Assembly (NCBI GenBank): GCA_965224275.1
Contig: CBDCYR010000002.1
Location: forward strand, 592,329-656,328
Direction: 5' to 3'
Source of the DNA: CAUZWH01 sp965224275
GTDB taxonomy: Bacteria > Pseudomonadota > Alphaproteobacteria > SHVV01
Length of the DNA: 64,000 nt
Position 1 is the stretch's first letter. Every line of letters begins with the position of its first letter. Below, piece after piece: positions 54,277-63,176 of the stretch. Under the pieces are notes generated by a model. The model did no database searches, was not told the origin of the DNA, and saw only the letters and a list, made by a program, of their open reading frames with translations. The position numbers and the translations under genes were made by a program.

Positions 54277-57200
54277 TCAGGTTCGTTCAGGTTTCGAGAT
54301 GGCAGCGGCTTGATTGCCGCTGCCCTTTTCCAAGGCGGTCGTGCCGTGTCCGGCCGCACGGATCAATTTCTCGGCGAGACGATCGAGCACGTCTTCTTCC
54401 GTGGCGGCGCGTTCCGCGCCAGGCGCATCGAGGCGCCTCAATTCGGTGTCGATCCATGCGCGCGCAGAGCCGGTAGGAAAGGCCCGCGCCAGCGATGCCC
54501 GTGCGTCGGCCGGCGATAACCGCGCATAGAGGCGGTTACGCAGCGCCACGTCCGCGGGGCTGGTGGTCAACGCCCACAGCTCGATCGGGCCCGGGGTATT
54601 GATGACGAGCTGCTCAAAGCGCCCGCGCGTATCGCTTGCGATCAACAGCGCCGGGGCGCCGTCCGGACCGGGACCGGTCAGGCGATAGCGGATCGCCTCG
54701 GCAACCGTTTCGCTCAACTGGAACATCTCCGAGAGCGTCTCGATCTCGCGGGTTTTGCCGCCGGCGCCGAGAATCCAATAGCGGTTGGCGAGCTCGGCCA
54801 GCGCGCCCCCGAAATCCTCCAGCCGCTGGGAGGCGAGCGCCATGCGCACCCGGAGCTTGCGCGCCTCGCGCACGTCGCGCTCGACCTGGGCGCGCACGGC
54901 GGGCGCACCGGCGGTGCGGTGGAACTTGTCGAAGCAGAGCCGCTTCGGGGCTTCGCGAATATCGCGCAGCCGCGCGGCGTGCCAGGCCCGGTAGCGCGCC
55001 GGGATGGCGGCGAGCGCATCCTCGCCGATCCACCAGTGGCGGGTCAGCGCATGGCGGGCGAGCAGGTAGAAGGCGGCGGTCTGGCGGTCGGCCTCGGCCG
55101 AGCCCTGGGGCGCGACGTCGGCGAGGTCGATGGCCGCCACACGAACCGCGCCGATATCGAAGGCGGTGGGCGCGAACATGACCGGCCAGTCGCCGGACAG
55201 CGCGGTGAGGATGCGAATGAAGGCCTGGGTCACGGTCTCAGCCCCGGCGCCGTAGGCGGCATCGCCGACGAGGCCTTGCACGGCGGGCTCGCGAACGGCC
55301 GCCAACAGGTCGCCCAGGACCGGCACCGCGTAGCGCTGTGCCCGCGCCGCCGCTTCGTGCGCGCCGGCATCGAACAGGAGATCGACGATCTCCCACCACA
55401 GCGGGCTATCGGGAATGCGGCAGCCCGTACGGTCCAGCGCGGCATCGACCTGGGGATCGCGCCCCCTGCTATAGGCGTGCGGCTCGCCCCCGGCGCCCTC
55501 GTCCGAACGCATTGCGTAAGCGGCGGTGAGCGCCGGGCCGAGCAATTCGCGCATGCCGTCGGGGGCGCCGGCGGCGCCCGCCGGGGTTACCATCAGGCTC
55601 AACAGGTTGATCAGAAAGGCACGCTCAGCGGGCAGCGGCGCGCGGCAGCCGAGCTGGGTGTCGCAGGGATTGATCGCATGTTCCCGCGTCATGCGGAGTG
55701 CGAACCAGCCCGCTTCATGGCGGCGGTCCGGCGGCAGGGCGTCGCGGACCAGCGAGATCAGCCCGGACGAGGACGGTCCGATATCGATCACAGCCGAGAG
55801 CGGCAGCCGCGCCTGGCCGCCTTGCAGGCTGAAAGCGAGGCCGAGGCTGTTCATCAGCACCGATTTGCCGCGCCCCGGCACGCCGTAGATCAGCTCGAAG
55901 CCGTAGTCCTCGCCGTCTTCGTAAGCGAACGGCAGAGGCTTGCCGTCGGGTGCGCGAAAGAGATGCGCGGCGCCGGAACCGGGCGTGGTCCCCGATAGGG
56001 GCGCGGGGCGGCCGGCCGGGAGCAGGCGGAGGGTTTCGGTGAGCGGCGCCAACGCCGGCTCGGCGGTGGCGCCGCAGCAGAAGCCCGGCACCGAGGCGGC
56101 GATGCTTTCGAGGGGATCGCCGACCAAGGGAGTGAACACCGCCTCGCCCCAACCCTCTGCGAGTTGCTGCAGGCGGCTCAAGCGCCGGGCCAGCGCTTCT
56201 TCGCCGTCTTCGGGCGCGACCCAGGTCAAGAGGCCGAGGCGCAACCGGACAATGGCGTGCGCATCGGCGGCGAGCGCGGTCAGGTCGCGCAAGGCATTGC
56301 GCACCAGGAGGCTATCGTCGGAGGAGAACGCCAGGAATGCCGAGCCGATCCGCGCGGCGGCGGCGTCCAAGCCGGAAAGGCCGCCGCCCTCGATCAATAT
56401 GGAGACGCGGCAGGGCAGCCCGGCGGCGGCGAGGCGGGCCATCAACTCGGCGAAGGGACGGGCCCGGCGCGGTCCCAGCGCCATGTCGAGGGCGCCGTAG
56501 AGCCGGTCCCCGAGGCGCATCCCGGCGCCGACCCGTTCGGGCTCGCGGATCAGCAGTTGCGGGGCCAGCGGCGGCGGGAACGCGCCTGCCTCCGGCGGTT
56601 CGGTCAAACGTGCCGGGGCATCGTTGACGACCGTGACCGGACGCCAATCGTCGGCGGTCGAGGTAGCGCCGTTAATCATGCGGCGCATGACGCGCACCGC
56701 CTCGTCCTGGCCGAGCCGTTCGCCCATCAGGCCGGCCTCGGCGAGCAGCGCATCGAGGGTGTCGAGCAGCGCCTCGTGGCGGGGCCACAGCCCCTCGGGC
56801 GCGAGATACGGGCATTGCGCCTCGCCGGCTCCGGGCAGCCAGTGGCGCAGAATTTGACGGAGCCGCTTGCGGTCGCGATTGAGACGGTCGGGGGCCAGGG
56901 CGGAAGGCCGCGTCCAGCAGGCCAGCACCAGGGTCTCGGCGGCGATCAGCGGCGCGATGCGCCGGGCGCGCTCGTCGAACAAATCGGCCAGGTCGAGCCC
57001 CAGCCGCGCGGCCTGGCGTCGCGAACCCTCGGCCATGGCTTGGGCCAGCGGCAACGCTTCGTCCGGTGCGCGCTCGAAGACCATGTGCAGCGCATGGCCG
57101 GGCACGGAAAGGGCGGTATTGAGCCGCCGGGCCGCCAGGGCCACGAACCGGTCGAGTTCTTCCGTTCCCATCATCGAGCGGGCGCCGTCGAGGCGCAGCA

Positions 57201-57357
57201 GCGAGACCAGCGAGCCGTCGCGGCAGACCAGCGCACCACCGCCGCCAGTAAGCGGCAGTGCCGCCTGGGGACCGATGAAACTCTCCAGCGGTTTGCGGCG
57301 CAGGGTCCAGCTCAGCCGCTGGATATCCTCGATGGCGTTAAGTGGAGAAAATTGCAT
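54277..57357 (-). CDS. traU: TraU/IcmB-like conjugation ATPase (VirB4 superfamily)
   Basis: A 1026-residue ATPase of the IncI TraU/IcmB-DotO type, which energises assembly of the secretion channel. The Walker A motif is GVPGRGKS about residue 490, inside FELIYGVPGRGKSVLMNSLGLAFS; later conserved parts include PKRLCFDKFHRT (Walker B-like region), LASQRLEDFGG and YWILGAGG. ATG 57357 is preferred over a longer frame to 57681 that covers the next gene. The stop lies 29 bp before ssb. Confidence 0.87.
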   Translation of the reverse strand: MQFSPLNAIEDIQRLSWTLRRKPLESFIGPQAALPLTGGGGALVCRDGSLVSLLRLDGARSMMGTEELDRFVALAARRLNTALSVPGHALHMVFERAPDEALPLAQAMAEGSRRQAARLGLDLADLFDERARRIAPLIAAETLVLACWTRPSALAPDRLNRDRKRLRQILRHWLPGAGEAQCPYLAPEGLWPRHEALLDTLDALLAEAGLMGERLGQDEAVRVMRRMINGATSTADDWRPVTVVNDAPARLTEPPEAGAFPPPLAPQLLIREPERVGAGMRLGDRLYGALDMALGPRRARPFAELMARLAAAGLPCRVSILIEGGGLSGLDAAAARIGSAFLAFSSDDSLLVRNALRDLTALAADAHAIVRLRLGLLTWVAPEDGEEALARRLSRLQQLAEGWGEAVFTPLVGDPLESIAASVPGFCCGATAEPALAPLTETLRLLPAGRPAPLSGTTPGSGAAHLFRAPDGKPLPFAYEDGEDYGFELIYGVPGRGKSVLMNSLGLAFSLQGGQARLPLSAVIDIGPSSSGLISLVRDALPPDRRHEAGWFALRMTREHAINPCDTQLGCRAPLPAERAFLINLLSLMVTPAGAAGAPDGMRELLGPALTAAYAMRSDEGAGGEPHAYSRGRDPQVDAALDRTGCRIPDSPLWWEIVDLLFDAGAHEAAARAQRYAVPVLGDLLAAVREPAVQGLVGDAAYGAGAETVTQAFIRILTALSGDWPVMFAPTAFDIGAVRVAAIDLADVAPQGSAEADRQTAAFYLLARHALTRHWWIGEDALAAIPARYRAWHAARLRDIREAPKRLCFDKFHRTAGAPAVRAQVERDVREARKLRVRMALASQRLEDFGGALAELANRYWILGAGGKTREIETLSEMFQLSETVAEAIRYRLTGPGPDGAPALLIASDTRGRFEQLVINTPGPIELWALTTSPADVALRNRLYARLSPADARASLARAFPTGSARAWIDTELRRLDAPGAERAATEEDVLDRLAEKLIRAAGHGTTALEKGSGNQAAAISKPERT

Positions 57358-57368
57358 CTGGGCGGTTC

Positions 57369-57824
57369 CTAGAGCCGGGGCTTGATGACGGTGTGGCTGC
57401 CGCCGCCGAGCCCGAGGGTGTCGCCCAGCGCGTTGATGATGGCGGGCGCGGCGATCAGCGCGACGCCGATCAGGATGGCGATCAGGCCGCTGCCGATGGT
57501 GGTCTGCTGGGGATGGTCGACATGGCGTTTGAGTTTGAGCAGGCCGAAGCCGACGATGGCGGCGCCGATGATGTAGAAAGCGATAGCGAGCAGGGCCGGC
57601 ACGCTTTCCAGATCGTCGGCGGCCTCCTTGGCCATGTCGCCGAGCGAGACCGCGAGCGCCGGTCCGGCGGCCCCCAGCCACAACGCGGCGGCGAGCGCGG
57701 CGGTGGGAAGACGCGGCGTCATTGCGGCGAGACCAAGGCAGGCCGCTTTCAAGAGCCTATCGGCCAGCTGCAAACTTTGACGTATTCGTTGAATGCGACG
57801 AGCCGGGTTCAAAGATGCGGTCAT
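57369..57824 (-). CDS. TraR/IcmD-like small membrane protein
   Basis: A 151-residue protein: basic N-terminus, a signal-like helix (AALAAALWLGAAGPALA), then two helices (VPALLAIAFYIIGAAIVGFGLLKLKRHVDHPQQTTI and GLIAILIGVALIAAPAIINAL). The HVDNPQQTPL-like motif (here HVDHPQQTTI) is characteristic of IcmD/TraR. Lies 11 bp before traU. Confidence 0.78.
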   Translation of the reverse strand: MTASLNPARRIQRIRQSLQLADRLLKAACLGLAAMTPRLPTAALAAALWLGAAGPALAVSLGDMAKEAADDLESVPALLAIAFYIIGAAIVGFGLLKLKRHVDHPQQTTIGSGLIAILIGVALIAAPAIINALGDTLGLGGGSHTVIKPRL

Positions 57825-57837
57825 GGGTTCGGTCCTT

Positions 57838-58377
57838 TCAGCGGATGTTCAGCACGGCGATGCCAAGGCTGATCTGGACGGCCTCGATCACGGCCACGAT
57901 GTGCCAGGCGGCGATACCGCCGATCATGTGGGCGAAGGCCCGGGGGGCGGTTGCGCCGGGCTTGCCGTCGGCGGCGGCGCGAAGCACGAACGCGCCGCGG
58001 ATGAAGGCGACCAGGCCGACGAGACCGACCAATGTGAAGACCGCGGCCAGCAGCGCGTCGTAATCGGCGCCGCGCCCGCCATAGCCGAGGCTCGCCGCGG
58101 ACGAGGGCGCACCGGCGCCGAACAGGCTTTCGCCCGCCGCCGTAAGCCACGACGGCAAGGCCGCCATGACAATGCAGATCAGGAAGCTCAGCGCGGTGCC
58201 ACCGCCCGAGGGCGCGTGGAACTTGTCCTCCGAGGTCTTCAACAGCCGCAACAAGCCTTGCGCGAAGGCGGCCAGCGCCAGCAGGTAGCAGAGCGCCGAG
58301 ACGAGCAGCAACAGGCCCGGCTCGAGGTCGCGCACCAGCGCGATCATCGCCTGGCCGAGATCGTTGGACTCAGCCAT
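57838..58377 (-). CDS. TraQ/IcmC-like membrane protein
   Basis: A 179-residue membrane protein with four helices (LLLLVSALCYLLALAAFAQGL, LSFLICIVMAALPSWL, AVFTLVGLVGLVAFIRGAFVL, MIGGIAAWHIVAVIEAV). Context and topology match TraQ/IcmC-DotE, which forms part of the inner-membrane complex. ATG 58377 overlaps the DotG-like stop by 8 bp. Confidence 0.72.
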   Translation of the reverse strand: MAESNDLGQAMIALVRDLEPGLLLLVSALCYLLALAAFAQGLLRLLKTSEDKFHAPSGGGTALSFLICIVMAALPSWLTAAGESLFGAGAPSSAASLGYGGRGADYDALLAAVFTLVGLVGLVAFIRGAFVLRAAADGKPGATAPRAFAHMIGGIAAWHIVAVIEAVQISLGIAVLNIR

Positions 58378-59497
58378 CGCCGCCTCCCTTCGCAGGTGCG
58401 GTTGGGGGCGCGGCGCCGGGTGCGCGGGCGAACAGGACGACGAGTTCGGTATCGCGCGGGAGGCGCACGGTCGGGCGTTTCGGGGCGCCTTCGAGCAGGA
58501 TCTCGCCGGCCGAGCGCGCCGCCGTCCCGAGACCGGTATGAACCGCGTCCCGGGTCGTGCCGCCGCTGCGCTCGTAGCGCACGCCGCCGTCACCGAGGCT
58601 CACACTTTCGCCTGCACGGCCCAGTGCGGTCAGGAAGCCTTCCGCGAAACGCACCGCCGCGGGCAGAAACACGCGCCGGAAAAAATGCCGGTCGACTTCG
58701 CCCGAAACGCCGTAACAGGCGCAATCGAGTCCGACCGCCCAGGTGTCGATGGGGACGCTCCGGCCCCTGTATTCCAGACGATCGAGGCGCAGCACCAGGC
58801 GTTCGCCCACCAGCGTGAACGAGCCCGACACCACCGCGCCGGCCAACGGCGGCTCCAGCAGCTCCAGCAGCACCGGACCCGGATAGTCCGAATCGACCGC
58901 ATAGAGGGTGCGGGCATAGCGCCCGCGGCCGGGACCGATACTCGCCAGAAGCAACAAGGGTGCTTCAGGCCTGTCGGCGTCCACGTCCGTATCGGCCGGT
59001 AGGCGTTCGGGAGTGGGCGGATAGCGCAAGCGGACGATTTCCGGCGGGCGGCTCCAGGTCTCAATCAGCACGTTCATCAGATCGGACAGGCCGCGCTCCG
59101 CGCTGTCCTGTGGTTCAGGCACGACAAGGCGGGGCCGGCGGTAAGCCTCATAGGCGGGTTTGGGCGGGAGCAGGCCTGAACGCGGCGGGACCGGTTCCGG
59201 CGGAGTCTCAGCCCCGGTATACCTGTGTGAACTCTCGCCCGGCGCGCGGCCCCGGCCCTGGATCAGCGGTATGAAGGAGTCGCCCGCCTCGCGGGCCGCG
59301 TCGAGACGCTGGCGGTCGCGCCGATCCAGCGAGTCGCGGTAGGCCGGCGCCACGCTGTCCTCGGGATCGAGCTTCAAGCCCCGGTTGTCCGGAACCTGCG
59401 CCATCGCGGGCATCACCGGCGCGCACAGCGCGGCGAGTAGAACGCCCGCCAGCAGGACATATATATAAAGTGAAAACCGGGCGGCATGGCCTGGCAT
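58370..59497 (-). CDS. traO: DotG/TraO-like (VirB10-fold) channel protein
   Basis: A 375-residue protein: N-terminal helix (LYIYVLLAGVLLAALCAPVMPAMA), a Pro-rich periplasmic stretch (ETPPEPVPPRSGLLPPKP), and a C-terminal VirB10/TrbI-like domain with GSFTLVGERLVLRLDRLEYRG and VDRHFFRRVFLPAAVRFAEGFLTALGRA, the DotG signature region. It would span the envelope in the core complex. Shorter than Legionella DotG because the repeat region is absent. The gene's upstream gap contains the IS630 insertion. Confidence 0.82.
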   Translation of the reverse strand: MPGHAARFSLYIYVLLAGVLLAALCAPVMPAMAQVPDNRGLKLDPEDSVAPAYRDSLDRRDRQRLDAAREAGDSFIPLIQGRGRAPGESSHRYTGAETPPEPVPPRSGLLPPKPAYEAYRRPRLVVPEPQDSAERGLSDLMNVLIETWSRPPEIVRLRYPPTPERLPADTDVDADRPEAPLLLLASIGPGRGRYARTLYAVDSDYPGPVLLELLEPPLAGAVVSGSFTLVGERLVLRLDRLEYRGRSVPIDTWAVGLDCACYGVSGEVDRHFFRRVFLPAAVRFAEGFLTALGRAGESVSLGDGGVRYERSGGTTRDAVHTGLGTAARSAGEILLEGAPKRPTVRLPRDTELVVLFARAPGAAPPTAPAKGGGDG

Positions 59498-59531
59498 GGT
59501 TCGGGTCGGCCGGGTTCGGTTTGCGGTTCTA

Positions 59532-60584
59532 GAGCATTTTCTGAGCTGACGGATTCTTTTTGGGATTCCCATGGGATCGAATTTCTGATTCAAGATGTGG
59601 GCTGGTGGAGGAGGCCAGCCTGCATGACGAAACCTCTTTCCAATGATCTTCGAGAACGGCTTGTATCGGCGGTTGACAGCGGCCTGTCGCGGCGCTCGGC
59701 GGCGCGCCGCTTCGGGGTTGCGGCCTCGACGGCGATCAAATGGGTGAATCGGTGGCGGCGGACGGGCGATGTCGGGCCTAGGCCGCAAGGCGGTGACCAC
59801 CGCTCGCACCGGATCGAGGCCCATGCCGAGGAAATCCTGGCGCTGGTTGACGAGACGCCGGACATCACCTTGGGCGAGATCGCGGCACACCTGGACGCGG
59901 GGCATGGCTTGACGGTGGCCCAAAGCACGGTCTGGCGGCTGCTCGACCGGCACGGCATGACGTTCAAAAAAAACCGCGCACGCCTGCGAGCAACAGCGAG
60001 CTGACGTCCTGCGCCGCCGGCAGGCCTGGTTCGACGCCCAACCCGATCTGAATCCCGAGCGGCTGGTGTTCATTGACGAGACCGGCGCTTCGACCAAGAT
60101 GGCCCGGCGTTACGGCCGGGCGCCACGGGGCGAGCGTTGCCAAGCACCGGTGCCTCATGGACACTGGAAGACGACGACCTTCGTTGGCGCGCTCCGCCTT
60201 GAAGGCATGACCGCGCCCATGGTGCTCGACGGTGCCATGCATGGTGCCGCCTTCCTCGCTTATGTGGAGCAGGTCTTGGTCCCGACGCTCAAACCCGGCG
60301 ATATCGTGGTGATGGATAACTTACCCGCCCACAAACCCATCGCCGTGCGCACGGCCATCGAAGTCGCCGCGGCAGAGTTGCGCTTCCTGCCGCCCTACAG
60401 CCCTGACTTAACCCCATTGAAATGGCCTTCTCCAAGCTCAAGGCTTTCCTCAAAAAGACCGCCGCCCGAACCGTCGATGACCTCTGGGACGCCATCGCCC
60501 AAGGCATCGACACCTTCACACCAACGGAATGCGAAAATTACTTCGCTGCTGCCGGCTATGACCGCAAATGATAGGAAAACGCTC
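59532..60584 (+). mobile_element. IS630-family element (1053 bp)
   Basis: The ends are GAGCATTTTC and (inverted) GAGCGTTTTCC, flanked on both sides by TA (59530-59531 and 60585-60586), the TA target duplication typical of IS630. It is inserted in the short gap between the DotH-like and DotG-like genes, opposite in orientation to the operon. The downstream TAG still ends the DotH frame. Confidence 0.87.
59624..60571 (+). pseudogene. IS630 family transposase, frameshift mutant
   Basis: The N-terminal helix-turn-helix half (LSRRSAARRFGVAASTAIKWVNRW) ends at a run of eight A (59966-59973), the usual programmed frameshift site; in the next frame KKTAHACEQQRADVLRRRQ continues into the catalytic core with Asp in FIDETG and Asp in VVMDNLPAHK. 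Near 60410 one base is missing (TTAACCCC for TTAAACCCC), so DLNPIEMAF is broken before the catalytic Glu. The rest (KLKAFLKKTAARTVDDLWDAIAQG) is readable only in the third frame. Probably immobile. Confidence 0.85.
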
Positions 60585-61603
60585 TAGTCATCGCCACCTT
60601 CCTCCGGCCACTCGGCTGTGTAATCCGGGACGCTGAAGGAAAGCCGCGCCTCGCGGCCGCCCACGCTCACCAGGGCATGAGGGGTATTGCTCAGCCGGTA
60701 GGCCCAGCGACCCCCGGAACCGCGTTCGGCGGCCCAGGGGCCGGGCGAGAGCAGATGAGCGCGGGTCACCAGCAGCAGATCACCGCCCCGGCGCCAAGCC
60801 CGGTCGCTTGCATCGCCGCCCTCGACGGAGAGACGCTCGGCACCCGGCGGGACCGAGCCGCCGAGCAGTCCGAGCAGCACACCGTCGCCGGCATGAAACC
60901 CTTGCGGGCGCGCCAGGGCGCCGGGATCGGCGTTGGGGCCGGGAACGCCGAGCCGGATCTCGACATGGAAATCGGCATCGGCGCCGGTGCCGCGCAGGTT
61001 CAGGACTATGGGTTCGTCAAGACCGGCGAGTTTCACAACGGCGTTGCCCGCGAGATGGGCTGCGCGCGGCGCGAGATAAAGCAGGTGGCCGCTGCCGGGG
61101 CGCGGCGCGTCCGATCCGCCCTCTTCGCCCGGCGGCAGAAACCGGCGGTCGATGAGCGCCTCGGCGATCGGCCAGGGCGCGCCCGTTGCGCCGGTGAACG
61201 AAACGGCGGTGGTATAGCCGCGCCGAAGATCGATCCCGGGGATGGCGCCATCGCCGGGACCGGCAAGGCGGATACGCCTGACGCGGCCTTGCGCCGCATC
61301 GCCCGCGCCGCGCGCTGTGGCGCGCCTGGTCTGGCGCAACAGCCGCCCGAGCGTCTCGATCTGGTCCTGGGTGAATGGAAGCACGGCGCGGCCCTGGCGC
61401 GCTGCGTCCTCGTCCGTGACAGCATGTTCGGGCCACGCGTCGGGCTCTGACGGGATGGGCGGGACACCCCGCGCTTGGGAATGCACAGCGGTGTCTTGCG
61501 CGCCAGCGGGCGATAGCCAAAACGCCGATGACGCCAACGCCGTAAACAGAAAGACCATAACCGGAGCGATGAAAATAGATGCCGGAATCGTTTTCACGGT
61601 CAT
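60584..61603 (-). CDS. traN: DotH/TraN-like core-complex protein
   Basis: A 339-residue exported protein of the IcmK/DotH/TraN family. Signal peptide (VMVFLFTALASSAFWLSPAGA) then LPFTQDQIETLGRLLRQTRRAT and the family hallmark YTTAVSFTGATGAPWPIAEALI. The C-terminal domain ends SFSVPDYTAEWPEEG. It would form the outer-membrane ring with DotC and DotD homologues, not seen here. ATG overlaps the upstream stop (ATGA); GGGAGG at 6 bp. Confidence 0.85.
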   Translation of the reverse strand: MTVKTIPASIFIAPVMVFLFTALASSAFWLSPAGAQDTAVHSQARGVPPIPSEPDAWPEHAVTDEDAARQGRAVLPFTQDQIETLGRLLRQTRRATARGAGDAAQGRVRRIRLAGPGDGAIPGIDLRRGYTTAVSFTGATGAPWPIAEALIDRRFLPPGEEGGSDAPRPGSGHLLYLAPRAAHLAGNAVVKLAGLDEPIVLNLRGTGADADFHVEIRLGVPGPNADPGALARPQGFHAGDGVLLGLLGGSVPPGAERLSVEGGDASDRAWRRGGDLLLVTRAHLLSPGPWAAERGSGGRWAYRLSNTPHALVSVGGREARLSFSVPDYTAEWPEEGGDD

Positions 61604-62241
61604 GCGCCGCCTCCCTTGCTGGCGATCAGCTGCTCGATGCCGATGCCGGCGGGGCGTTCTTCCAGCGGCACGCGCATGACCAGGACCTGGGCAATCAGTT
61701 CCTGGCTGACGCGACGCGCGCCGGCGGAGAAGGTGACCAGGATTGGAAACTCGATAGCCCAGCCGATGCGTCCCGCGAAATGCCGCGTATCGACAATCAC
61801 CGGCGCGCCCCGGGCGACCGCCGAGACGACCTGGAGGTTGTCGCGCAATCGGTCGAGGAACAGGCTCTCGCCGAGGCCTTCGAGGAAAGAGTCGTAGCCG
61901 CTGTCGGTGAAGTTCTCGCGGATCGCCGCGAGCCTGAGCCGCCAGTCGTGATGGCCGAGGGTGAAAGCCTCGGTGACGGCCGAAACGGTCCAGTTCCTGA
62001 GCGCCGCGTCGGACATGATCGGCTCGTCGAGCGGTGTCAGCGGCACGAGCCTGCCGTCGGGAGTCGCGGCGACGGCGATATAGACCGTCGAATGCAGCCA
62101 GACGTAGGCCGCGAAGGTGGCTGCCGTCAGAACATTGCAGATCAGGAGCAAGGCCGCCGCCCGGCGCCAGCCGTGATGCTGGTCGCGGTGGAAGGCGAAG
62201 CGGCCGGCCGCCGCCCGAATCGCCTGGAGGCGGCTACTCAA
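61600..62241 (-). CDS. traM: DotI/TraM-like inner-membrane protein
   Basis: A 213-residue bitopic protein: one helix near the N-terminus (AAALLLICNVLTAATFAAYVWL) and a periplasmic NTF2-like domain with VSAVTEAFTLGHHDWRLRLAAIRENFTDSGYDSFLEGL, as in IcmL/DotI/TraM. TTG 62241 has GGGAGG six bases upstream and overlaps the preceding stop (TTGAGTAG), which supports this non-ATG start. Confidence 0.83.
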   Translation of the reverse strand: MSSRLQAIRAAAGRFAFHRDQHHGWRRAAALLLICNVLTAATFAAYVWLHSTVYIAVAATPDGRLVPLTPLDEPIMSDAALRNWTVSAVTEAFTLGHHDWRLRLAAIRENFTDSGYDSFLEGLGESLFLDRLRDNLQVVSAVARGAPVIVDTRHFAGRIGWAIEFPILVTFSAGARRVSQELIAQVLVMRVPLEERPAGIGIEQLIASKGGGA

Positions 62242-63176
62242 GGCCCGCCTCCCGCAGCCAAACCCCAATATCGGCGATATCGCCGAGGTGTTTTCGATTG
62301 GTGCCGTCCGGACCGCGCCAGACGATGAGCGGCACGGAACGTGCGTTCCACTTGTCGAACAGGGCATTGTTCCGGGTGATACGCTCACGGCCCGCCTGGT
62401 CCGCCGGACGGTCGCCACGCTCGAACCAGGCTTGGGCCGGATCCGGGCTTGACCCGATCCCGGCCGCGCGCCGCGCCGCCGCGGCGCCGAGAAGGGCGAC
62501 GGGAACGACATGCAGCCGCAGGCGTCCTGCGATCGCCTCACGCCCGAGCTTGGCCACCGCGGAACGCGACCACGGACAACGGGCATCGCCGAACAGGACG
62601 ATCAAAGGGCCGCGTTCGCCCAACGTGAAACCGAACGCTGCCGCGGAGCGCTCCAACAGGCCCACCCGTACCGGAGGAAGTGGTGGGGCCAACGTCATTG
62701 CGGCATAGGATCGCCGGTGCGCCAACAGGGGTGGGTCAAATGGCGGCACAAACGCATTTGCGGCATCTTTTGGCGCCGGATCGGCAGCGGCCGTTCCGGT
62801 ATTGGCGGTCCCGGCGGATTGCCCGGGGAGTTCGCAGCGGCCATCCCGCCGTGGCCGGTCCTTAAACAGTTCCGGCGGTATGGACGAAACAACGCCCCGC
62901 GCATCGGCATCGAAACCGTCGCGGTTGTTCGATGCGATCGGCGCCTTGAAGGCCCCAGCGGCCGCGAGCTGGTCTTCGGTAACCAGCGCGCCGTCCGGAC
63001 CGTAAAGCAGGCCGGCGACGGCGTGGCCGGTAGCGGTGAGGTAGAGGCTGTATCCGGCGCCCTTCGCCGGCCTCACGAAATACCCGGCAAGCCCGCCCCG
63101 GCTGCCAAGGGAGACGATCTGCGCTCCGTTCGCACGCAGCGCCGTCAGCAGAGCGGCCTCGCCGGCGGCAAAGGAT
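62234..63176 (-). CDS. DsbC-like thioredoxin-fold protein, 5' end lost at IS21 copy 2
   Basis: About 313 residues remain; the frame is open to the IS21 end at 63176 (FAAGEAALLTALRANGAQ at the cut). The C-terminal thioredoxin-like domain has a C-x-x-S active site (DARCPWSRSA) rather than C-x-x-C, and a cis-Pro region SVPLIVW. The N-terminal part (YSLYLTATGHAVAGLLYGPDGALVT) resembles DsbC/TraF-type dimerisation domains. Without its start and signal peptide it is probably not exported; an internal GTG at 63076 could yield a 280-residue form. Confidence 0.72.

Noticed and set aside
59966..59973. Counting the A8 run in the IS630 transposase as a disabling mutation
   Set aside because: A-rich slippery runs at this position are normal programmed frameshift sites in IS630 elements; the disabling change is the later base loss near 60410.
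50000..62708. Many long plus-strand open frames across the conjugation operon (for example 49905-51212, 54919-55998, 56164-57372, 57793-58818)
   Set aside because: All are shadows of the minus-strand genes in very GC-rich DNA; the minus frames have motifs, ribosome sites and coupled starts and stops.
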